From assembly GCA_044867785.1 (NCBI GenBank), contig JBIOVM010000082.1:1-12005 (forward strand): a DNA stretch of 12,005 bases. The letters are read 5' to 3'. The translations under genes and the position numbers were made by a program. The notes under the pieces were generated by a model. That model was given only the letters and a program-made list of their open reading frames with translations, was not told the DNA's origin and searched no databases. This stretch comes from DASRDR01 sp044867785 (GTDB taxonomy: Bacteria; Methylomirabilota; Methylomirabilia; Rokubacteriales; DASRDR01). Of this stretch, positions 1 to 6,992 are shown in pieces. Every line of letters starts with the position of its first letter. Positions within the stretch are counted from its first letter, which is position 1.

Positions 1-147
1 GGCTTGATGGCCGACCTGCGCGCCGCCATCGAGGCCGGCACGCTCGCCGCGCTGCGACGGGCGGTGCTGGAGGCCTATGGCTCGGAGGACGCCGAGCCGG
101 TGACCGAGCCGGGCGGGGAGCCGCCCGGCCAGGAGGAGGCATCGTGA
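1..147 (+). CDS. tgt: Probable queuine tRNA-ribosyltransferase, C-terminal end (partial)
   Basis: An open frame runs from the window edge to the TGA at 145-147, giving the last 48 residues of a protein that starts outside the window. The visible part reads GLMADLRAAIEAGTLAALRR and then an acidic, Pro/Gly-rich tail. The pattern of a short helix followed by 'AAIEAGTLAALRRAVLEAY' resembles the C-terminus of bacterial Tgt, which swaps guanine-34 of certain tRNAs for the queuosine precursor preQ1. The tgt-yajC-secD-secF order is common in bacteria, and it carries most of the identification. The catalytic and zinc-binding parts lie off the window and cannot be checked. The stop overlaps the yajC start (GTGA), which implies translational coupling. 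Confidence 0.65.
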   Translation, partial: GLMADLRAAIEAGTLAALRRAVLEAYGSEDAEPVTEPGGEPPGQEEAS

Positions 148-482
148 TCGATCTCGCGTACGCCATGGGGCCGCCCCCGTCGTCGAGCGGCGGTGCCGGG
201 TCCATGCTCATCCAGCTGGTCCCGATCGCGCTGGTGCTGGGCATCTTCTACTTCCTCGTCATTCGGCCCCAGCAGCGGGAGCGCCGGAGGCGCGAGCAGA
301 TGCTGGCGAGCCTCAAGAAGGGCGACCGGGTCGTGACCGCGGGCGGGCTGATCGGCACCATCGTCAACGTGACGGAGCGCCGGGTGAGCCTCAAGCTCGG
401 CGACACCGTCCGCGTGGAGTGCCTCCGGAGTGCGATCACCGGGCTCGAGTCCGACGGCAAGACCGACGCCGACTCGGCCTGA
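144..482 (+). CDS. yajC: Preprotein translocase subunit YajC
   Basis: This encodes a 112-aa inner-membrane protein of the SecDF-YajC accessory complex, which associates with SecYEG. One hydrophobic segment (about residues 21-40) runs directly into the family signature VIRPQQRERRRREQ, with its Arg-Pro-Gln-Gln and basic stretch. A small cytoplasmic domain follows with 'LKKGDRVVTAGGLIGTIVNV', the usual YajC beta-rich core. Length is typical. The GTG start at 144 is preferred over ATG 165 because a strong Shine-Dalgarno (AGGAGGAGG, 131-139) sits at the right distance and the start overlaps the upstream stop by 4 bp. The short N-terminal Pro/Ser/Gly-rich stretch is also normal for the family. It lies upstream of secD with a 12-bp gap, so it is almost certainly in the same operon. 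Confidence 0.95.
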   Translation: MIDLAYAMGPPPSSSGGAGSMLIQLVPIALVLGIFYFLVIRPQQRERRRREQMLASLKKGDRVVTAGGLIGTIVNVTERRVSLKLGDTVRVECLRSAITGLESDGKTDADSA

Positions 483-494
483 CGGGACTGGACC

Positions 495-2054
495 ATGCCT
501 CGCTACCTCTGGCTTCGCATCGTCGTGGTGTTGGCCGTCATCGTGGCCTCGGTGATCCTGGTGTCACCCCGGGACTGGCGGGGCCAGCCCCGGCAGCCGA
601 TCAACCTGGGCCTCGACCTGCAGGGGGGGATCCACCTCGTCCTCGGCGTGGACCTCGACAAGGGCATCGAGAACGTGCTGGACCGGATGGCCGGCGACCT
701 GCGGACGGCGCTGCAGAGGAAAGGTATCGGCGCACAGGTCACCCGGCAAGGCCGCGCCGGGCTGACCGTCCAGCTCGGCTCGGCCCAGGCGTTCCCGGAC
801 GCCCAGCGCGCGCTCGCGGATTTCACGGAGTTCGACACGCGGTCGCAGGACCCCGCGGCGGGGCGCTTCGAGCTCGTGCTGAAGGAGAAGGTCATCACCG
901 ACCGGCGGAACTCCTTCGTCGATCAAGGGTTGAAGGTCATCCGGAACCGGGTGGACCAGTTCGGGGTCGCCGAGCCGACGATCCAGAAGCAGGGGGACAA
1001 CCGCATCCTGGTCCAGCTGCCGGGGGTCCAAGACCCGGCCCGCGCCAAGGCCCTCATCGGCAAGACCGCCGTCCTCGAGTTCAAGCTGGTCGACGACCAG
1101 GTCGACCCGACACGAAGCGAGGGGGTGCCCGCCGGCACCGAGGTGCTCTACGGGCGCCGCGTCGACACGCGGACGAAGACGGAGACCCGCGTGCCCTACG
1201 CAGTTCGGAAGGAGACGGTGCTGACGGGCGACCTGATCTCGGACGCCTCGGTGCGGGTCTCCGACGTGGGGGAGCCGTACGTCTCGGTGACCTTCGACAG
1301 CGTGGGCGCGCGGCTCTTCGGCGAGGTGACCGAGAAGAACGTCGGCAAGAGCCTCGCGATCGTGCTGGACGGGAACGTCCACTCCGCGCCGGTGATCCGC
1401 GAGCGCATCCCCTCCGGCCAGGCCCAGATCTCGGGAGGCTTCACGTTCGAGGAAGCCAGCGACCTCGCGATCGTCCTGCGGACGGGGGCGCTCCAGGCGC
1501 CGGTGCAGGTCCTGGAGGAGCGCACGGTCGGCCCGTCCCTCGGCGCCGACTCGATCCGCAAGGGGGTCATCTCGACGCTGGCCGGGGCCCTCGCGGTGTT
1601 CCTCTTCATGGTGATCTACTACCGCCTGTCCGGCGCGATCGCCGACGTCGCCCTCGTCCTCAACCTTCTGATCCTGCTGGCGGCCATGGCTTGGTTCCAG
1701 GCGACGCTCACCTTGCCCGGCATTGCCGGCATCGTGCTCACGATCGGCATGGCCGTCGACACGAACATCCTCATCTTCGAGCGCATCCGGGAGGAGTTCC
1801 GGCTCGGGAAAACCGTCCGGGCGGCGATCGACGCGGGGTTTCGTCGCGCGTTCACCACGGTCATCGACACTCACGTCACTGTCGTGGTGTCCGGCGCCAT
1901 TCTCTACCAGTTCGGCACGGGACCGGTGAAGGGCTTCGCCGTTTCGCTCATGATCGGCATCGTGGCGAGCCTCTTCACCGCGGTATTCTTCACCCGCGTC
2001 GTGTTCGACCTGATCTACATGGGCCGCCGGCGGCTGCAGACGCTGTCGATCTGA
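495..2054 (+). CDS. secD: Protein translocase subunit SecD
   Basis: SecD is a 519-aa RND-superfamily membrane protein that works with SecF to use the proton gradient for late steps of Sec-dependent export. TM1 is at about residues 5-25, followed by the family motif 'LGLDLQGGIHLVLGVD'. A large periplasmic region (P1 with its head) extends to about residue 355. Five more membrane segments lie at about 358-376, 382-402, 408-428, 452-470 and 478-505. TM4 carries 'GMAVDTNILIFERIREE'; D422 aligns with the family's conserved intramembrane aspartate used for proton transfer. Two residues differ from the usual pattern as I remember it: VDAN is VDTN (T423), and the TM5 DxNxT motif reads D458-T-H460-V-T462. 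The frame is intact. The ATG at 495 is supported by the position of TM1; only a weak GGGA-type ribosome site precedes it. Confidence 0.97.
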   Translation: MPRYLWLRIVVVLAVIVASVILVSPRDWRGQPRQPINLGLDLQGGIHLVLGVDLDKGIENVLDRMAGDLRTALQRKGIGAQVTRQGRAGLTVQLGSAQAFPDAQRALADFTEFDTRSQDPAAGRFELVLKEKVITDRRNSFVDQGLKVIRNRVDQFGVAEPTIQKQGDNRILVQLPGVQDPARAKALIGKTAVLEFKLVDDQVDPTRSEGVPAGTEVLYGRRVDTRTKTETRVPYAVRKETVLTGDLISDASVRVSDVGEPYVSVTFDSVGARLFGEVTEKNVGKSLAIVLDGNVHSAPVIRERIPSGQAQISGGFTFEEASDLAIVLRTGALQAPVQVLEERTVGPSLGADSIRKGVISTLAGALAVFLFMVIYYRLSGAIADVALVLNLLILLAAMAWFQATLTLPGIAGIVLTIGMAVDTNILIFERIREEFRLGKTVRAAIDAGFRRAFTTVIDTHVTVVVSGAILYQFGTGPVKGFAVSLMIGIVASLFTAVFFTRVVFDLIYMGRRRLQTLSI

Positions 2055-2078
2055 GGGGCCGCCGGGGGCGGGGGAGAG

Positions 2079-3026
2079 ATGCTCCAGATTCTCGTCAACA
2101 CGCACTTCGACTTCGTGCGGTGGCGCCGGTGGGCGTACCTCATCTCGGGGGTGGCCATCGCCCTCAGCCTCGCGCACATCGCGTACCAGGGCGGGCTCCG
2201 CTACGGCATCGACTTCGCGGGCGGCACGCTCATGCAGATCCGGTTCGAGCAGCCGATCACGGTCGATGCGCTGCGGCAGGCCCTGGGGCGCGTTCAGGCC
2301 GGCGAGAGCGTCATCCAGGAGTTCGGGGACGCGCAGGAGTACTTGATCCGGGTTCCGGTCGGAAGCGGCAGCCTGGACGAGGTCTCGAAGCGCGTCGACG
2401 GCGGCCTACGGCAGGCGGGCCTGCCGGGCTTCGAGGTGCGCCGCCTCGAGTTCGTCGGCCCCCAGGTGGGGCGCGACCTCCAGTGGGACGCGGTCCAGGC
2501 GGTGCTGTGGGGCATGGCGGGCATCCTCGTCTACACCGCGTTCCGATTCGACTTCAAGGGCGGCGTGGCCGCCATTCTCGCCCTCATGCACGACGTGATC
2601 ATCTCCGTCGGCGCGTTGTCCCTGGCCCATCGGGAGATGTCCCTGCCCGTCCTGGCGGCGCTCCTGACCATCGTCGGGTTCTCGATCAACGACACGATCG
2701 TGACGTTCGACCGGATCCGCGAGAACCGCGGGCGCGGCCTCCGGAAGGGGGAGACCCTGGCCGACGTGATCAACGCCGCCATCAACCAGACCCTGTCGCG
2801 GACGGTTCTGACGTCGCTGACGGTCTTCCTGGTCGTGGCGGTGCTCTTCGTCTTCGGCGGCGAGGTGCTGCGAGACTTCGCGTTCGTGCTGCTGGTGGGG
2901 GTGGTGGTGGGGACCTACTCGACGATCTTCGTGGCGGCCCCGATCGTTCTCGACTGGGAGGCGTGGACCCAGCGGCGCCAGCCGGGCGGCAAAAAGGCCG
3001 TGGTGAAGGTGGGCGCCGGCCGGTAA
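2079..3026 (+). CDS. secF: Protein translocase subunit SecF
   Basis: This 315-aa partner of SecD completes the 12-helix SecDF unit. TM1 is at about residues 18-36, followed by the SecF signature 'YGIDFAGGTLMQIRF' at about 42-56. A periplasmic P4 domain follows, then five helices. The membrane core contains 'FSINDTIVTFDRIRENRG' (N204, D205, D211-R-I-R) and 'NQTLSRTVLTSL' with R241. D205 and R241 sit where E. coli SecF has functionally important Asp and Arg residues; this correspondence is inferred by eye. A GGGGGAGAG ribosome-binding site lies just before the ATG at 2079. SecD and SecF are separate genes, as in proteobacteria, not the fused SecDF of Bacillus. The gap to secD is 24 bp. Confidence 0.97.
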   Translation: MLQILVNTHFDFVRWRRWAYLISGVAIALSLAHIAYQGGLRYGIDFAGGTLMQIRFEQPITVDALRQALGRVQAGESVIQEFGDAQEYLIRVPVGSGSLDEVSKRVDGGLRQAGLPGFEVRRLEFVGPQVGRDLQWDAVQAVLWGMAGILVYTAFRFDFKGGVAAILALMHDVIISVGALSLAHREMSLPVLAALLTIVGFSINDTIVTFDRIRENRGRGLRKGETLADVINAAINQTLSRTVLTSLTVFLVVAVLFVFGGEVLRDFAFVLLVGVVVGTYSTIFVAAPIVLDWEAWTQRRQPGGKKAVVKVGAGR

Positions 3027-3110
3027 ACTACTGGGCTACCCGGTAGCCGTCGGACCTCGCCCGCTGGGCTCGACGCCTGGCTGGTGCCCGGAGACGGGCC
3101 GGGGCGGGAC

Positions 3111-5255
3111 ATGCGAACTCTGAGCGACCTCCTGACCGAGATTCCCCGCTACCAGTCGGGAGGGGACATCGACGTCGTCCGGCGGGCCTACGCGTTCACC
3201 GAGGAGGTGCATCGCGGCCAGCGCCGGGTCTCGGGCGACCCGTACCATTTCCACCCTCTGGCCGTCGCCGGCCTCCTCGTCGAGTTCAAGATGGACGCGA
3301 CGACCGTCGCGGCGGGGCTCCTCCACGACGTGCTCGAGGACACCGCCACGACCAAGACGGTGCTCGTCGAGAGGTTCGGAGACGACATCGCCGAGCTGGT
3401 GGACGGCGTCACCAAGATCGGCAAGCTGGCCTTCGCGAGCCGGGAGGAGCGGCAGGCCGAGAACTTCCGCAAGATGCTGGTGGCGATGGCCCGGGACATC
3501 CGGGTCCTCATGATCAAGCTGGCCGACCGCCTCCACAACATGCGGACCCTCCACTACCTCCCGCCGGAGAAGCAGCGCGCGATCGGCCAGGAGACGCTCG
3601 ACATCTACGCGCCGCTGGCCCACCGGCTCGGTATGGCGAAGGTGAAAGGCGAGCTGGAGGACCTGGCGCTCAAGGCCCTCCACCCCGAGGCGTACGACGA
3701 CCTTCAGCGGCGAGTGGCGAAGCGACGTCTGGAGCGCGAAGCGGAGATCAACCAGGTCATCGCGATCCTCACGAAGAAGCTGTCGGAGGTCGGGATCCCG
3801 GGGCAGATCACCGGGCGGCCGAAGCATTTCTTCTCGATCTACAAGAAGATGCAGGCCGGGCGCGAGTTCGACGAGATCTACGACCTCACCGCGGTTCGGA
3901 TCCTCGCGCCGACGGTGCGCGAGTGCTACGGGGCGCTCGGGGTCGTCCACTCCCTCTGGAAGCCGGTGCCGGGCCGCTTCAAGGATTTCATCGCGATCCC
4001 GAAGTCGAACATGTACCAGTCCCTCCATACGACCGTCATCGGGCCGAAGGGGGACCCGGTGGAGATCCAGATCCGCACGCCCGACATGCACCGGATCGCC
4101 GAGGAGGGGATCGCGGCGCACTGGCTCTACAAGGAGAAGAAGGACCGGACCGGGCTCGACCAGGCGTTTGTGTGGCTCCGGCAGCTCCTCGAGTGGCAGC
4201 AGGAAATGAAGGATCCGCGGGAGTTCATGGAGACCGTCAAGGTCGACCTGTTCCCGGACGAGGTCTACGTGTTCACGCCGAAGGGGGACGTCAAGGCGCT
4301 GCCCGAGGGGTCGACGCCGATCGACTTCGCCTACGCGGTCCACACCGAAGTCGGCAACCACTGCGCCGGCGCCCGCGTGAACGGCAAGCTGGTGCCGCTC
4401 CGACACGTGCTCCGGCAGGGCGACATCGTCGAGGTCGTCACCTCGCCGACGCAGAAGCCGTCGCGCGACTGGTTGAAGACCGTCAAGTCGACGCGCGCGC
4501 GGTCGAAGGTGAAGCAGTGGCTCCGGACGGAGGAGCGCGCGCGCTCGGTGTCCATCGGCCGGGAGCTTCTCGACCGGGAAGCCAAGAAGTACCGCGTCCC
4601 CCTGGCGACCATCCTCGAGTCGGAGGAGGTGCGGAAGCTGGCCGTCGAGCACGGGTACACGACGGTCGACGACCTTCTGGCTGGCCTGGGGTACGGAAAG
4701 CTGGCGGCTTCGACCGTCGTGACGCGGTTCCTGCCGCCCGACGCGCTCGCCGAGCCCAAGACCGACGGGAAGCCCGCCAAGCCCGCCCGCGCCCGCGTCG
4801 AGCCGGGCGGGGTGACCGTCAAGGGCGTGGACGACGTGCTCGTGCGGTTCGCGAAGTGCTGTGGGCCGGTGCCCGGGGACGCGATCGTGGGCTTCATCAC
4901 CCGGGGCCGCGGGATCACCGTGCACGCGCGTGACTGCCCCAATCTCGCCGCGGGCGCGATCGACAGCGAGCGGACGGTCACGGTGGAGTGGGCGATCGCC
5001 GACCAGCAGGCGCTTCCCGTGAAGATCGCCGTGCACATCGGACGCGACCGGCCGGGCCTGCTGGCCGACATCTCGACCGCGATCTCGTCGCGCCACGCGA
5101 ACATCGTGAAGGCCGAAGTGACGGTGACCGAGGACCGCAAGGGGCTGAACCACTTCACCGTCGAGGTCAAGGACCTCGACCAGCTCCAGGGCGTCATGGG
5201 CGCGATCGCGGCCGTGAAGGACGTCATCGGCGTCGAGCGCGTCCGCGGGCTGTAG
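3111..5255 (+). CDS. rel: Bifunctional (p)ppGpp synthetase/hydrolase (Rel/SpoT family)
   Basis: This long RSH enzyme (714 aa from this start) makes and degrades the alarmone (p)ppGpp during the stringent response. Domains in order: HD hydrolase (about 20-160) with H48, H72-D73 (HDVLED) and D139-R-L-H-N, all intact. The synthetase (about 230-340) has R236-x-K238, D258, R289-F-K-D292, Y302 (YQSLHT) and E318 (EIQIRT). TGS is about 383-443. A helical region is followed by a conserved-cysteine domain with C583-C584, H605 and C609. ACT is about 635-713. The RFKD form, not the EXDD of RelA, and the complete HD site indicate a bifunctional Rel/SpoT enzyme. An in-frame GTG at 3084 would add nine residues. 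I chose ATG 3111 because 'MRTLSDLL..' matches usual family N-termini and active-site spacing; neither start has a strong Shine-Dalgarno. The 84-bp gap after secF leaves room for its own promoter. Confidence 0.97.
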   Translation: MRTLSDLLTEIPRYQSGGDIDVVRRAYAFTEEVHRGQRRVSGDPYHFHPLAVAGLLVEFKMDATTVAAGLLHDVLEDTATTKTVLVERFGDDIAELVDGVTKIGKLAFASREERQAENFRKMLVAMARDIRVLMIKLADRLHNMRTLHYLPPEKQRAIGQETLDIYAPLAHRLGMAKVKGELEDLALKALHPEAYDDLQRRVAKRRLEREAEINQVIAILTKKLSEVGIPGQITGRPKHFFSIYKKMQAGREFDEIYDLTAVRILAPTVRECYGALGVVHSLWKPVPGRFKDFIAIPKSNMYQSLHTTVIGPKGDPVEIQIRTPDMHRIAEEGIAAHWLYKEKKDRTGLDQAFVWLRQLLEWQQEMKDPREFMETVKVDLFPDEVYVFTPKGDVKALPEGSTPIDFAYAVHTEVGNHCAGARVNGKLVPLRHVLRQGDIVEVVTSPTQKPSRDWLKTVKSTRARSKVKQWLRTEERARSVSIGRELLDREAKKYRVPLATILESEEVRKLAVEHGYTTVDDLLAGLGYGKLAASTVVTRFLPPDALAEPKTDGKPAKPARARVEPGGVTVKGVDDVLVRFAKCCGPVPGDAIVGFITRGRGITVHARDCPNLAAGAIDSERTVTVEWAIADQQALPVKIAVHIGRDRPGLLADISTAISSRHANIVKAEVTVTEDRKGLNHFTVEVKDLDQLQGVMGAIAAVKDVIGVERVRGL

Positions 5256-5292
5256 CGGTCCCGGCCGCCGCAGGTCGTCCGCCCACTCGCCC

Positions 5293-5676
5293 ATGCTCGA
5301 GATCAGCCGCAAGGAGTTCGAGCGGCTCGTCGAGCGCGCGCTGCGGACGCTGCCGCGGCGCTTCCGGGCGCGCCTCGAGAACATCGCGGTCGTCGTCGAG
5401 GATTGGGCCGACGACGACACCCTCGATGAGATGGGCATCGAGCCGCCCGACACGCTCTACGGACTCTATCGCGGCACCGATCTGACCCGCCGGGACACGA
5501 CCTATGGCGGCGTCCTGCCGGATGTGATCACCATCTACCAGGGGCCGATCGAGGAGGACTGCGACTCGATCCCGGAGATGGAGGCCCTGGTCCGCGACAC
5601 CGTCGTGCACGAGGTCGGGCATTACTTCGGCCTGGACGACGAGGAGCTCGGCCAGCTCGAAGAGGGCCAGCCCTAG
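5293..5676 (+). CDS. Zincin-like metallopeptidase family protein (PF06262/DUF1025 type)
   Basis: This is a 127-aa minimal metallopeptidase domain. The C-terminal third has H106-E-V-G-H110-Y-F-G-L-D115, the extended HExxHxxGxxD zinc-binding motif in which E107 would be the general base. The N-terminal part ('EFERLVERALRTLPRRFRARLENIAVVVED') and 'PDTLYGLYRGTDLTRR' are typical of the small 'metallopeptidase family protein' group found across bacteria. Length is normal, with no signal peptide or membrane segment, so it is probably cytoplasmic. The family's physiological substrate is unknown to me. It begins 37 bp after rel without a recognisable Shine-Dalgarno, so it may be read from the rel transcript. 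There is no alternative upstream start in frame. Confidence 0.88.
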   Translation: MLEISRKEFERLVERALRTLPRRFRARLENIAVVVEDWADDDTLDEMGIEPPDTLYGLYRGTDLTRRDTTYGGVLPDVITIYQGPIEEDCDSIPEMEALVRDTVVHEVGHYFGLDDEELGQLEEGQP

Positions 5677-5694
5677 CCCAACGCCTCCTCTCTC

Positions 5695-5718
5695 TGAGTG
5701 TCAACATTTTGACACTCA
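5695..5718. repeat. Perfect 10-bp inverted repeat (candidate operator)
   Basis: TGAGTGTCAA (5695-5704) and TTGACACTCA (5709-5718) are exact reverse complements separated by CATT. It lies 34 bp downstream of the metallopeptidase coding region's last helix-coding stretch and upstream of the candidate promoter for the AbiEi-like gene. AbiEi proteins are known to bind inverted repeats in their own promoters, so an operator is the favoured reading. A factor-independent terminator is the alternative, but there is no T-tract after the right arm. Confidence 0.6.
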
Positions 5719-5741
5719 CCCGAGTGAATTCCCCTTGACAC
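5696..5741 (+). repeat. Tandem GAGTG-N8-TTGACAC direct repeat, 26-bp period
   Basis: GAGTG-N8-TTGACAC occurs at 5696-5715 and again at 5722-5741, so both conserved blocks recur with exactly the same 26-bp offset while the spacer differs. The first copy overlaps the perfect inverted repeat. The TTGACA of the second copy is the candidate -35 box of the downstream gene. Two helical turns plus about 5 bp separate the copies. This looks like repeated protein-binding sites. Confidence 0.5.
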
Positions 5742-5764
5742 GACCTTTCACCAGAATCTAGACT
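5735..5764 (+). promoter_or_regulatory. Candidate sigma70 promoter for the AbiEi-like gene
   Basis: A consensus -35 TTGACA (5735-5740), an 18-bp spacer and TAGACT (5759-5764; 4 of 6 against TATAAT, with the important TA...T positions kept) lie upstream of ATG 5802. The region 5691-5800 has 51 G/C in 110 bases by my count, far below the neighbouring genes. Transcription would begin near 5771, in the middle of the downstream dyad, which suits repression by a bound protein. No experimental support is available. Confidence 0.5.
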
Positions 5765-5799
5765 TTCAGCGCACGTTGAAAATGGTCGGTCAAGTGAAA
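5746..5799. promoter_or_regulatory. Nested dyad centred at 5772/5773 (candidate operator)
   Basis: Two pairs of inverted arms share the same centre. The outer arms are TTTCAC (5746-5751) and GTGAAA (5794-5799). The inner 18-bp near-palindrome is TTTCAGCGCACGTTGAAA (5764-5781), with one mismatched pair per half plus the central CA. The dyad spans the candidate -10 and the expected transcription start, and it ends 2 bp before the ATG at 5802. It could be a repressor site or a leader RNA hairpin. Confidence 0.45.
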
Positions 5800-5801
5800 C
5801 T

Positions 5802-6848
5802 ATGGTCCGAATCAATGAATTCAAGAAGGAGATCGCCGACCGGCTCCGTGCCCTCTTCCCGCAAGTGGCTGAATGGCAGGAGTCGCTGGATGCGACCGTC
5901 GGAGACCAGACGGTCGATCTGCTCGTCCGACTCCAGCTCGGGCAGGGGTCCAGCACACTGATCTGCGAGACCCGTTCCCGCGGGGAGCCCCGGTATCTGC
6001 GCGAGGCCATCACCCGGCTCCGGGAGCTCCGCACCCACGTGCCGGGCGCGTACCCGGTGGTCGCCGCCCCCTACGTGAGCACCGAGTCGGCCGCCCTGGT
6101 CCGCCGGAACGGCTGCGGCTACGTCGACCTTTCGGGGAACTGCTACCTCGCGTTCGATCGCGTCCTGATCCACAAGGAGGGGCGGCCGAACGCCGGCAGG
6201 GCACCCCGGCCGCTGAAGGCCCTCTTCGCTCCCCGCGCGACGCGAGCGGTGCGAGCCCTGCTCGTCCACCGGGACCGGGCGTGGCGCCTCGACGAGCTGG
6301 CCCGGGCGGCGTCGGTCAGCCTCGGCCACGCCCACAACGTGGTGAAGCGGCTCGATGACCTCGACTGGCTCGAACGCGGGCGCGACGGACTCTACCGGCT
6401 GGCCCGCCCGGGCGAGCTCCTGGACGCCTGGCGGGACGAGTACAGCTACCGCGTCAACGGGCTTTCGGCGTTCGTCTCGCCGCTCGGGGACAAGCGCCGG
6501 GTCATGGACGCCCTCGCCCGCAAAGCCACCGAGCTCGGCATGAGCTACGCGTTCACCTTGCACGCCGGGGCCTCGCTGATCGGGCCGCACGTGCGCGTGC
6601 CGACCATCCATTGCTACGTGAGCGGCGACGCCGAGCCCCTGGTCCGCGCCCTGGGTCTCCAGGCGGTGGAAGGGGAGGGGCCGGTGTACCTCATGGCGCC
6701 CTACGATCCGGGCGTTTTCTACGCGCCCGTCGTCAAGGGTGGGCTCCGCGTGGTCAGCATCCCGCAGCTCTACGTGGACCTCCATGGCCACGAGCTGCGC
6801 GGGCGGGAGCAGGCCGAGAAGCTCCGTCGTGACGCGATGGGGTTCTAG
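5802..6848 (+). CDS. AbiEi_2-like type IV antitoxin-family transcriptional regulator (orphan)
   Basis: This 348-aa protein has three recognisable parts. The N-terminal region (about 30-125) reads like a PD-(D/E)XK nuclease-type fold: D39 in 'TVDLLVRL', E56-T-R58 in 'LICETRSRG', then 'YPVVAAPYVSTESAALVR' and G106-YVDLSGN-C. A winged helix-turn-helix lies at about 145-200 ('RLDELARAASVSLGHAHNVV'). The C-terminal region contains 'YLMAPYDPGVFYAPVVKGG' and 'VVSIPQLYVDLHGHELRGRE', which I recognise as the AbiEi_2 (PF09952-type) hallmark. AbiEi proteins repress their own operon and neutralise a nucleotidyltransferase toxin, AbiEii. No such toxin follows here: only two micro-ORFs and then the convergent rpmB. 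It is therefore an orphan, perhaps a domesticated regulator. The start is the first in-frame ATG after the promoter and dyads; the Shine-Dalgarno is weak. Confidence 0.8.
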   Translation: MVRINEFKKEIADRLRALFPQVAEWQESLDATVGDQTVDLLVRLQLGQGSSTLICETRSRGEPRYLREAITRLRELRTHVPGAYPVVAAPYVSTESAALVRRNGCGYVDLSGNCYLAFDRVLIHKEGRPNAGRAPRPLKALFAPRATRAVRALLVHRDRAWRLDELARAASVSLGHAHNVVKRLDDLDWLERGRDGLYRLARPGELLDAWRDEYSYRVNGLSAFVSPLGDKRRVMDALARKATELGMSYAFTLHAGASLIGPHVRVPTIHCYVSGDAEPLVRALGLQAVEGEGPVYLMAPYDPGVFYAPVVKGGLRVVSIPQLYVDLHGHELRGREQAEKLRRDAMGF

Positions 6849-6882
6849 CCGCGCTCTCGAGCGACGGAAGGAGGTGAAGACG

Positions 6883-6918
6883 ATGGCGAAGAAGAAGGCG
6901 GCCAAGAAGAAGAAGTAG
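6883..6918 (+). CDS. Lysine-rich micro-ORF, copy 1 (11 aa)
   Basis: This is an 11-codon ORF, MAKKKAAKKKK, ending in TAG. It is preceded by AAGGAGGTGA (6868-6877), a full-length match to the anti-Shine-Dalgarno of 16S rRNA, with 5 bases before the ATG. That is the strongest ribosome site in the window, while most of the long genes here have weak ones. All seven lysines are AAG. It starts 34 bp after the AbiEi-like gene, so it could share that transcript. The composition resembles lysine/alanine tails of nucleoid-binding proteins (histone H1-like, HU tails), but no domain can be assigned at this length. It might be a microprotein, a translated leader, or an RNA element in which the ribosome site is what matters. 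Confidence 0.6.
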   Translation: MAKKKAAKKKK

Positions 6919-6933
6919 CGTCGCGGGACCGCA

Positions 6934-6958
6934 GGAAGCGGGGTGCAGCCCCCTTTCC
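6934..6958 (+). terminator. Hairpin downstream of micro-ORF 1
   Basis: GGAAGCGGGG (6934-6943) pairs with CCCCCTTTCC (6949-6958) around loop TGCAG, with one C-C mismatch and one G-T wobble. It lies 15 bp after the micro-ORF stop. There is no real T-run after it, so it could be a processing or stability hairpin and not a classical terminator. Confidence 0.4.
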
Positions 6959-6992
6959 GCAACCGAGACGACACGAAGGGAGGTGATGATCG

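Noticed and set aside
419..3046. 875-codon plus-strand frame across yajC, secD and secF
   Set aside because: It is in the wrong frame for the SecDF genes. The Arg/Gly/Pro-rich translation is typical of off-frame reading in high-GC DNA.
3034..3048. Short inverted repeat GGCTAC-CCG-GTAGCC after secF, considered as a terminator
   Set aside because: It has only six pairs and no following T-run; stems of this size arise often in DNA of this composition.
3084..3110. GTG start nine codons upstream for rel
   Set aside because: The added residues are Gly/Pro/Asp-rich and unlike family N-termini; ATG 3111 gives the usual 'MRTLSDLL' beginning.
3036..5453. 805-codon minus-strand open frame opposite rel
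   Set aside because: It is antisense to a gene with every expected catalytic residue. Its composition is repetitive Arg/Asp/His/Leu without a recognisable domain.
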